Part shown: positions 7,095-15,400 of the stretch, piece by piece
Position numbering within the stretch: the stretch's first letter is position 1
Layout: every line of letters begins with the position of its first letter
Source of the DNA: Eubacteriales Family XIII. Incertae Sedis bacterium
GTDB taxonomy: Bacteria; Bacillota; Clostridia; Peptostreptococcales; Anaerovoracaceae
Direction of reading: 5' to 3'
Assembly (NCBI GenBank): GCA_031255695.1
Contig: JAIRSA010000048.1
Span: 1-23,603 of the forward strand
Length of the DNA: 23,603 bases
The notes under the pieces: model-generated
Seen by the model: only the letters and a program-made list of their open reading frames with translations
Told to the model about the DNA's origin: nothing
Databases searched by the model: none
Translations under genes and position numbers: made by a program

Positions 7095-7230
7095 TGCCGG
7101 CCGCGCCAGCGGCCTGAACAGGCCCAGTCCGCGTCAGGCTTGCGGCGCTTTGCCTTGCCGGCCGCGCCAGCGGCCTGAACAGGCCCAGTACGCGTCAGGC
7201 TTGCGATGCTTTGCCTTGCCGGCCGCCACA
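7095..7230. repeat. 61-bp tandem repeat between rocD and the importer genes
   Basis: TGCCGGCCGCGCCAGCGGCC begins units at 7095 and 7156, and a partial third unit starts at 7217, a period of exactly 61 bp. The two full units differ at only three positions. Each contains two small palindromes, GGCCGC-GCCA-GCGGCC and GCCTG-AA-CAGGC, which would form hairpins in the rocD-importer transcript. The gap 7081-7255 contains nothing else that I can see. Confidence 0.9.
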
Positions 7231-7255
7231 GCGGATCTGGCCGCGCCGGGCGGCG

Positions 7256-8449
7256 CTATCCCTCGAAAACTGCGGCGATCTTCTCGAATGCCTTGTCGAT
7301 CTGCTCATGGCTGATGACGATGGGCGGCGCGAAACGTATGACACATTCATGCGTCTCCTTTGCCAGCACGCCTGCCTCTATCATCTTCTTCACATAGGGG
7401 GCGGCGTCGCAGGAGAGCTCCACGCCGATCAGCAGGCCCCTGCCGCGGATATCGACGATGGCCGGGTTCTTCAGGCCGCGCAGCTTGCTGATGAAGTATT
7501 CGCCCTTTTCCGCCGCCATGGCCGGATAGCCGTCGCGCTCAAGGATTTCCATGGCCTTTATCGAGACGGAGCAGGCCAGGGGGTTGCCGCCGAAGGTCGA
7601 GCCGTGCGAGCCGGGCTCGAAGACGCCGAGTATGCTGCTGTCCGCCGCCACGGCCGATATGGCGCACACCCCGCCGCCCAGCGCCTTGCCGAGCACGTAG
7701 ATGTCCGGCTCTACGCCCTCATGCCCGCATGCGAACATCTTGCCGGTACGCGCGAAGCCCGTCTGCACCTCGTCGGCGATGAAGAGTATGCCGCGCTTCG
7801 TGCATATCTCGCGCACCTTCTTCAGATAGCCCGCAGGGGGGATGATGACGCCGGCCTCGCCCTGTATCGGTTCGGCCAGGAAGGCGACTGTGTTTTCGGT
7901 AATAGCGTCTTCAAGCGCTGCCGCGTCGCCGTACTTCACGACCTTGAAGCCGCTGACATAGGGGCCGTAGGCGCGGCGGGCGACCGGATCTGTGCTCATG
8001 GAGATAATGGCGATCGTGCGCCCGTGGAAATTGTTCTCGCATACGATGATTTCTTGCTTGCCGTCCTCTACGCCCTTGACGTCGACGCCCCAGCGGCGCG
8101 CCGTCTTCAAAGCGGTCTCTACGGCCTCGGCGCCGGTATTCATCGGCAGTATCATGCTCTTGCCGGTCAGGGCGCACAGCTTTTCGTAAAAGTCGCCGAG
8201 CACGGCATTGTGGAAGGCGCGTGAGGTGAGTGTGACCTTGCCGAGCTGATCGGCAGCGGCCTGCACGATCTCAGGGTGGCAATGCCCGAAGTTGAGCGCC
8301 GAATAGGCAGAGAGCATGTCAAAATATTCCTTCCCGTCCGGGTCATAGGCCATAACGCCGCTGGCGCGCTCTATGACGACCTCTTTAGGATGGTAGTTGT
8401 GTGCACCGAGCCGATTGGTTTTTTCGATGATTTGCTGTGTTTTAGTCAT
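7256..8449 (-). CDS. rocD: Ornithine aminotransferase (PLP-dependent, class III)
   Basis: RocD converts ornithine plus 2-oxoglutarate to glutamate-5-semialdehyde plus glutamate, linking arginine/ornithine use to proline or glutamate. The 397-residue protein has the normal length. It starts TQQIIEKTNRLGAHNYHPKEVVI, characteristic of RocD, and contains the cofactor phosphate motif NTGAEAVETALK (104-115), ENNFHGRTIAIISMS (138-152), PIQGEAGVIIPP (194-205), DEVQTG (226-231; D226 contacts the pyridine nitrogen) and the Schiff-base lysine in LGKALGGG (K255). The start at 8449 is chosen over an in-frame ATG at 8491 because GAAAGGGG lies 11 nt upstream and the family begins with this region. A minus-strand promoter at 8541-8568 gives an ~85-nt leader. 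Related N-acetylornithine and GABA aminotransferases are alternatives, but the N-terminus favours RocD. Confidence 0.92.
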   Translation of the reverse strand: MTKTQQIIEKTNRLGAHNYHPKEVVIERASGVMAYDPDGKEYFDMLSAYSALNFGHCHPEIVQAAADQLGKVTLTSRAFHNAVLGDFYEKLCALTGKSMILPMNTGAEAVETALKTARRWGVDVKGVEDGKQEIIVCENNFHGRTIAIISMSTDPVARRAYGPYVSGFKVVKYGDAAALEDAITENTVAFLAEPIQGEAGVIIPPAGYLKKVREICTKRGILFIADEVQTGFARTGKMFACGHEGVEPDIYVLGKALGGGVCAISAVAADSSILGVFEPGSHGSTFGGNPLACSVSIKAMEILERDGYPAMAAEKGEYFISKLRGLKNPAIVDIRGRGLLIGVELSCDAAPYVKKMIEAGVLAKETHECVIRFAPPIVISHEQIDKAFEKIAAVFEG

Positions 8450-8540
8450 AATTGAAGATACCCCTTTCAGTATTAATAGCTTCATTGCCATAAACGATAT
8501 GGCATTACAATTGAAAATGTGAAAATGCGCATTTGCAAGT

Positions 8541-8568
8541 ATTATACTGTTCTCCGATTAAAACACAA
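8541..8568 (-). promoter_or_regulatory. Sigma-A-type promoter for rocD
   Basis: On the minus strand TTGTGT (8568-8563) and a perfect TATAAT (8546-8541) are separated by 16 bp. Transcription would start near 8534 and run into rocD. The spacer contains one arm of the inverted repeat at 8544-8600. Confidence 0.65.
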
Positions 8569-8600
8569 ATATGTAGCGTTTTTAGTTCGGAGAACAGTAT
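8544..8600. promoter_or_regulatory. Perfect 14-bp inverted repeat overlapping the rocD promoter (operator candidate)
   Basis: ATACTGTTCTCCGA (8544-8557) and its exact reverse complement (8587-8600) flank 29 bp. The left arm covers most of the rocD -35/-10 spacer and part of the -10, so a bound protein would be placed to control rocD. Pairing extends imperfectly inward through TAAAAC/GTTTTTA, so a cruciform or RNA hairpin is an alternative reading. Confidence 0.6.
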
Positions 8601-8623
8601 TTAGTACTACAGTCTGTACTAAA
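8600..8623. promoter_or_regulatory. 8-bp inverted repeat next to the operator candidate
   Basis: TTTAGTAC (8600-8607) and GTACTAAA (8616-8623) flank 8 bp. The site directly abuts the right arm of the 14-bp inverted repeat, in an A/T-rich stretch (8519-8690) unlike the surrounding GC-rich DNA. It may be a second regulator-binding site. Confidence 0.4.
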
Positions 8624-8695
8624 ATAATCATAACTTATTATGCAGAGTATTTCAATAGGGCAATAAAAATCATATTAAATTGTCATGCGTATTGC

Positions 8696-9049
8696 GCTGC
8701 GCACCTATCCCCGGCTGCGCCCTCCGCAACCGGCTGGAAGGTGCCATGCGAGAATTCCCCGGCTTCAGCCGGATGGAATTTACCGCTGCGCACCTATCCC
8801 CGTTACGCACCTATCCCCGTTTGCGTTTTTCGCAAACGGCTGGAAGGTGCCACTCGAGAACTCCCCCGCTTTAGCGGGCAGGAGTTCACCGAGAAGTTCT
8901 TTGCAAACGGCGGAAGGTGCCATGCGAGAATTCCCCGGCTTCAGCCGGATGGAATTTACCGCTGCGCACCTATCCCCGGCTGCGCCCTTAGCAAAACGGC
9001 TGGAGCGCCTGCAAAGTGCCATGCTAGAATTCCCGCAGCGGCTTGACAG
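8696..9049. repeat. Cluster of structured intergenic repeats (four copies, two complete)
   Basis: A unit of about 85-90 bp starts GCGCACCTATCCCCG, has a small hairpin, a constant linker GGCTGGAAGGTGCCA, then a longer hairpin. Copy 1 is at 8696-8783, copy 2 at 8785-8890 (start motif doubled), copy 3 lacks its 5' part (8900-8959) and copy 4 is decayed (8961-9049). GCACCT-A-TCC at the start can pair with GGA-AGGTGC in the linker. Stems in copies 1 and 2 differ by compensatory changes. A further copy lies at 23157-23222. No credible protein is encoded here; the 175-residue frame across it just reads the repeats. Confidence 0.85.
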
Positions 9050-9072
9050 GGGTCTGCAAGCCATGATATATT
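9043..9072 (+). promoter_or_regulatory. Sigma-A-type promoter upstream of the giant SLH gene
   Basis: A perfect TTGACA (9043-9048) is followed after 18 bp by TATATT (9067-9072). A perfect TATAAT also occurs at 9085-9090 but lacks a clear -35. Transcription from here would give a leader of about 400 nt before the ATG at 9477. The -35 lies at the decayed end of the fourth structured repeat. Confidence 0.6.
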
Positions 9073-9213
9073 ATATTGTCTGAATATAATTACAAGAAAA
9101 CACAAATACCATCAATAATTGGCGCAAACGGCAAATATGCGAAAAAACTGGGTGCTGGATGTCAGGCGCCAGTGCCGTTGTGCCTAATGCAACTGAAAAT
9201 GTACATAATGTTT

Positions 9214-9405
9214 GCTGCCCATGCGCACGGGACGAGATTCTCCGCCCCCGCCGCGCCAATACTGCCGCCACCGTCGCCGTCTATGCGTACGGGGCGAGAT
9301 GGCGTGGCTGCTGCCCATGCGCACGGGGGCGAGATTCTCCGCCCCCGCCGCGCCAACACTGCCGCCCCCGCCGCCGTCCATGCGCACGGGGCGAGATGGC
9401 GTGGC
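9214..9405 (+). repeat. 96/97-bp tandem duplication in the leader of the giant SLH gene
   Basis: Two near-identical units begin GCTGCCCATGCGCACGGG at 9214 and 9310. Each contains ATGCG(C/T)ACGGG...CGAGAT twice (9221 and 9283; 9317 and 9380). In unit 2, GGGGGC-GAG (9325-9333) pairs with CTC-C-GCCCCC (9337-9346) around ATT, a very stable hairpin; in unit 1 one base disrupts it. Confidence 0.85.
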
Positions 9406-9476
9406 TGCCGTCCCGCTGGCTGGCGGCGCCTGGGCTGTGACAATGTGCATTGATGTACGAGTAAGGGGGACGTTTT

Positions 9477-12400
9477 ATGTTGACAAAGTTCAAAAGGCTA
9501 TCCATGTTTGCCCTATCTTTGCTTCTAGTGCTCTCATCCATCGTGCTGCCGCCGGGCGCCGCCTGGGCGGACACTGGCGCGCCTGTGCAGATCCAGGGCG
9601 CCGAGGACAGGATCGAGGTGCTGGTCGCGGCGGACGCCAGGGCGAACAACATGAACCTCACGGGCGCGGCCGAGCTGCTGCGCCAGGCTCTGGAAGCCAG
9701 GGGCATACCCGGCAGGCTCCTGAGCGTGAACACGACCAATGTCAGCTACGTAGACGAGAGTTTTGACTGGGTGCGTGTCGACCACACGAACAATACGGAA
9801 CTGGCCGTGGACGACGGCATGACGCGCCTGGCCTATTACAGGGATCCCTACATCGGCAAGCTGGATGACACGCACATCGTCTATAACGAGAGCGAAGTGA
9901 CATTCCTGGGCTACGGCGCGCCGGCATTCAAGGATTTCCTGTATATGCCGGACAATGCGGCCAACAACAAGGTGTTCTCGTTCACCCTGGACGAGAGCCG
10001 CATAGACACGCACACGCTTGAGGGCTTCGGCTTCCTGTTCAACGCCGACTACAGGCTGGTTGACGGGCGGAGGACGCTGGACGGCTATATGATGCTGATG
10101 GACACAGGGCGCGTAAACCTTTATAGGCTCGAAGGCGTCAACGTCGATCTCATGGCCAATGAGAACAGTGCCACCTTCGAGGCGGCGGCCAACAGTGCCG
10201 CGAGTGACTGGGGCGGCAGGGTGACGAGGCTGGCCACAGGCGCGAAGCCGTCCGGCAGCAGGCATTACCTGCGCCTGGTCGCGTCGCCGCAGGAGGCCTC
10301 GTTCTTCGCGTTCACCGACGGCACCTACAGCGAGCTCAGGCAGCAGATAATAGCGCCGACCGCATTGCCGGCAGACCTGGGCAGCTATGGCTACGGCCCG
10401 ATCACCGGATACAGGAGCCATGGCTGCAGCAGCCAGACGCGCATCGTCATGAGCGACCTGTCCATGTCCACAGACGATTCGAATTCCCTGGCGGAGACGA
10501 TAAGGAGCGCGAAATGGGCCTATCCAGGCTCGCTGCGCTTCATAGCGAACGTGGACAACGACGGCGTGACGGATATGAACGCCGCCCAGGACCTGTCCAC
10601 GATACTGTATTACATGAACCACAATGCAGTCCATTATGTCGGCTGGGGATTCGACAACGAGATCTCCGGCGCATCCGTTTTCAGGACGGTAAAGGAGCAG
10701 GCGGAGGCCTTGGTGGCGCAGAACCTCGGGCGCGGCGCATTCATAAACCGCAGCCTGGCCGAAGAGGAGTCGCTGGAGCAGGGCATAGAGCGCCTGGCAG
10801 ACTACATACAGGGCGTGGCCATGGCGCAGGGCGCCGTAAAGCCCGCCGCGCCACGGCTTTCGATAAGCGTCTCAGGCGAAACGGCCACAGTAAGGGCGCC
10901 GGACGCCGCGACATCCCTGGGCAACCCGATCGCCTCATACGCCTGGCGCCTCATGGACGTAGACGGGGGTGCCTGGGAGCCGCAGCCAGCGGCGGGGGAT
11001 GTCTTCTCCTTCGCCATGGGCGAAGACAAGCACTATTTCGTGCAGCTGCAGATCACAGATTCCGTGAGCGGCCAGGCCAGCGAGCCCGCTGTCGTGTACA
11101 TCACGTCGGCGCATGTGCCCCCGCTGGCGGAGTTCTCCGTCGACAATCACGAGATATGGCCGGACGATCAGCAGATACCGGGGCTTAACACGGATACGTC
11201 AGTCACGGCGGCCGATCTGTCATATAACCCCTCCTACCGCGGCATAGCGGAGCGGGAGTGGGAAGTGTCATACAATGGGGCGAAGCTTGACGGATTCCTG
11301 CCATTGCCAGGCGAGGGCGGGGCTGCCGTCTTCGATTTCGCGTCAAGGCCGGCGGGGCGCTATGTGATCAGCCTGAAGGCACAGGGCGAAGACGGCCTCT
11401 GGTCGCAGCCCTACACACAGGAGGTCGTGCGCTACGGCGAGAATAACAGCATTTTCATAGAAAAAACGACGCAGAGGGGCGACGGCGGCTATACCCTCTA
11501 TCAGCCGCCATTGGATGTCAGGGCAGTCCTGTCGGATCCCTTGGGCATGATATCCGCCTACCGCGCGGTGCGCGTGGCGCCGGACGGGACGGCCGACATA
11601 GGGATATGGAACCCGGTCGCCTCGGATTTCGCCGAAGTCGGATTCATGCTGGAAGGCGGTGACTTCGAGCTGCTGATACAGGCCCTGGGGGCGGGCAGCA
11701 GCGTACGCACGCAGCCGCTGGGCAGATACAGCTCCGCGCTGGACATGGGCGACACGGAAGCCCCGGCCATAACAGGACTGGAGCCGGGGGCGGGCTCGCT
11801 GATCTCTGACAGCCTGAACCTGACGGCCAGCGCCAAGGACGACAAGAGGCTTTACCGCATTGCCGTCGAATACCGCGCCGAAGGGGGCGAATGGGCGGAA
11901 GCCGCCAATATGCTGAGCGAAAAGCCCGAAGACAGCGCCCAGGCCTACGTGGACGCGGGGCTGCTGCCGGAGGGCAGGATCGAGGTGCGCGCCTACGCCC
12001 TCGACTTCAACCTGAACAAGAGCGACTACTTCGAGGCGGAATACCAGATAGACCGCACCAAGCCGGAGGTGGCCGCGTTCAGCGCGTCGGCCAGCGGCAG
12101 CAACGCCATCGAATGGTCGGTGGAGGCATCCGACAACTACTTCGTGGACAGGCTTACAGTGGAGGCCTCGATAGACGGCGCCAGCTACGTAAAGCTGTTC
12201 GAGAAGAACTTTTCCGCCCCAGGGCGCAGGGTCAGGGAGAGCGGCGTGTTCGACGCGTCCTCCGCCGCGGACGGGGCATACAGGCTGCGCGCCGTCGTAG
12301 AGGACCGCGCGGGCAACCGCAGCGTTGCTAGCGTGGAGCAGGCGCTGGAGCTAGACAGGGCCATGCCGCGCATAAGCCTCATATCGCCGCCGAACAACGC

Positions 12401-15400
12401 ATATATAACCGGCCCGACCACATTCAGGGTCAGATCGACGGACAACCTTGGGCTCTCAAAGATAGCATTCCAGTATTCCCTGGACAAATCGCGGTGGGAG
12501 ACGCTCGGCGAGGAAAAGCCGGCAAGCGGCCGGGACAGCGAGATCGAGTTCTATTTCGACACAGCGCTGCTTGACGGCGCCGCCGCGCCGTATGCGGGCA
12601 TGCTATATGTCCGGGCGATAGCCTACGACGCTGCGGGCAATATCAGTGACGGCACGCCCGTGCATATGTACACAGTCGACACGACGGCGCCCGACGCGCC
12701 TGCGGGCTTTGCGATCAAGGAAAGCGCCGCATACATCTACCTGGAATGGGACGCCCCTGAGACGGCCATAGCCGGATTCCGGCTGTACCGCGCGAAGGAC
12801 GAGGGCGGCGCTGCCGGCGCCTATTCCAAGATCTTCGAAAGCAACAGCTATATAGGCTATTTCGACAAAGACGTGGAGCAGGATGCCAGGTATTACTATT
12901 ACCTCACGTCTTTCGACCTGGCGGGCAATGAGAGCGCGAAGACCGGGGTGCTCACCGCCGTCCCGTCGGCGGACATAGAGAAGCCGAGGGTGCATTCGTA
13001 CTATCCGGGCAATGGCACGCGCCTGCGCCCGAACACACAGATAAGCGCGAGCCTGGTGGACGACGTGAAGCTGGCCAGGGCGGATCTGCTGTACAAGGCC
13101 TACGACGGCGCGGAATGGAGCGTGCTGCAGTCGGCAGCGCTGAGCGCAGGCTCGCAGATAGCGTCATTCAGCGACTGGGGGGCAGGCATGCCCGACGGGG
13201 AATATGATTTCGGGCTCCGCGCGGCCGATGGCAAGGGCAACACCTCGGACGTGACGGCCTTCCGCTACACCGTGGATTCCACGCCGCCCGCCGACAGGGC
13301 GCCCACAGGGATTGACGGGGATCTGAAGGCCGGCGTCTCATGGGGCAGGGATGCCGCAGAGACGGATATTGCAGGATACAAGGTCTATGTAGCGGAGAGC
13401 GAGGGCGGCCCATTCAGCTATGCCGCCAATGTCAGGCCGGACGCCACGAGCTTCATGACGGGCAGCGTGCAGCCGGGGCCGTACTGGTTCAAGGTGGTTA
13501 CATATGACGCTGCGGGCAACGAAAGCGCGGGCGCCGTCGCGCAGGCGGAGGCCATATTGAACGACGACGTGCCGCCTGTGCCGGCGATCACCGCGCAGGA
13601 GGACACGATAGTCGGCTTTGCCACGGATTTCTCGGCCGCGGCATCCACCGACAACGACATGATCGTCAGCGGCGTATGGGATTTCGGCGACGGCTCGGAG
13701 ACAGTGGAGGGCATACACGCCAAATACAGCTACGCCACAGGCGGCGAATACACGGTGCGCCTCACGCTGACCGACCGCAAGGGCAACCAGGCGTCGCTCA
13801 CGAAGCAGATCACCGTGCATGAGCTGGACGGCGCCTGGGCGCTCATCAATGTAGAGGTGCAGGGGCGCGACAGCTCAGGGGCGCCTGCCCCCGCTTCCGG
13901 CGCGACAGTGCTGGTATTCAACGGGGATGAGCAGGTGGCCGCGCTGACGGCTGACGCCCAGGGCAAGGTGTCGGTCGTGGCGCCGCGCAGCGCGGACACG
14001 AGCGTCACAGGCTACAAGCCCAACTTCGAGGTCACGACGGTGGCGCTGAACACCCAGCTGGAACCCGCAGCCGGCGCCAGCGCGCGGGATGCCATGTTCG
14101 GCACGCTGGAGGCCGGGCGCGGCGCATTCGATTGCAGGATCGTCATGAACCGCAGCGACTATCTTGTCGGCAAACTCACCGTCGAGCGGATGACCTATGA
14201 CCAGATCGTCCAGGCGGGCATAGACGTGAACGATCCGGAGAACCAGTTCGTGTGGGAATTCACGATAGTCCTGGAATTCCAGGGCGTGAAATACACCAAG
14301 CCCTATTATGTCAATAACGGCGGCATCCTCATAGGCAGCGGCGGAGGCGGCGGCTGGGGATGGGGCGGCGGAGGCGGCTGGGGCGGCGGCTGGGGCGGCG
14401 GCGGAGGCGGCGGAGGCGGCTGGCCCGTCTTCATCCCGTCCGACGATCCGAGCGTGCCGCCGAGCGTGGCCTACATGCGCATCTACGGCGACGCGCATTG
14501 GCTGAAGGAATTCTTCCTCGTCCAGCTGGACCTGGTGAACTATGCCCCAGGCGAGCTGTACCTCCAGGATATGCAGGCGACGCTCAGCCTGCCTGCCGGC
14601 GGCCTTTCGCTCGCGCCCACGCCTGAGCCGCAGTCCGAGACCATAGACATCGGCCTCGTGCCGGGCGACGGCGGCGCCGCCAGCGCCAGCTGGGTGATAA
14701 GGGGCGACAAGGAGGGCGAGTACGATATCAGCGCCACCGTGACGGGGAACTGGGCGGACGGCGTGCCGATCTCGAAGACATTCGCGGCGGAAGAGCCCGT
14801 CAAGGTATGGGCGGGCAGTGCGCTGAAGCTGTACGTGACGGCCGACGACAAGGCATTCCCTGGCTACCCGTACAAGGTGGACTTCGAACTTGCCAATGAA
14901 TCAGACATATCGCTGTACAATGTGGAATTCAACATCGATGGCGGCGTATTGTCGCCGTCATACACCATGGACGAGCTTGAAAACCCGCCGGGCGCGCTGG
15001 TAGGCGGAGGCAAGGTATCCGTGAACGAGCTGAAGCCGGGGCAGTCCCTGAAATCGTCCTTTACGATGGGCTTCAGCGGCAGCTTCGAGCAGGAGGATAT
15101 AATATATTACCTGCAACGGGCATTCTCATTCACCCGCAGCGGCAGCAATGCCTCAGTGCCGGTCGTGTTTGAGTGGCGGCCTACTATACCCCCGCCCGAA
15201 GCCATAGCGGACACAGGCAGCATAGTCGTCTACACGTACGACGAGGACAACAATATGGCCCCCGTGCCGGGCGCGGCGTTCACGTCGGAAGACGGGAAGC
15301 AGTGGATTGCGGACAGCGGCGGCCTGGTGATGATAAAGGTGCCGCGTGGGTACAACAAGCTGGTCACGATATCCAAGGACGGCTTCGAGCCCTTCTCGCT

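Noticed and set aside
7211..8224. 337-residue frame antisense to rocD
   Set aside because: It overlaps a well-supported RocD gene, shows no domain or start signal, and its composition mirrors antisense GC-rich DNA.
8499..8516. Sigma-54-like TGGCAT...TTGAA on the plus strand upstream of rocD
   Set aside because: It points away from rocD and the -12 element lacks the GC; the sigma-A-type promoter on the correct strand is better.
8519..9046. 175-residue plus-strand frame in the intergenic repeats
   Set aside because: It reads through repeat copies, has no ribosome-binding site, and copies fall in different frames.
9534..10634. 366-residue frame antisense to the start of the giant gene
   Set aside because: The sense frame has a signal peptide and ribosome-binding site; the antisense one has none and is His/Arg/Val-rich.
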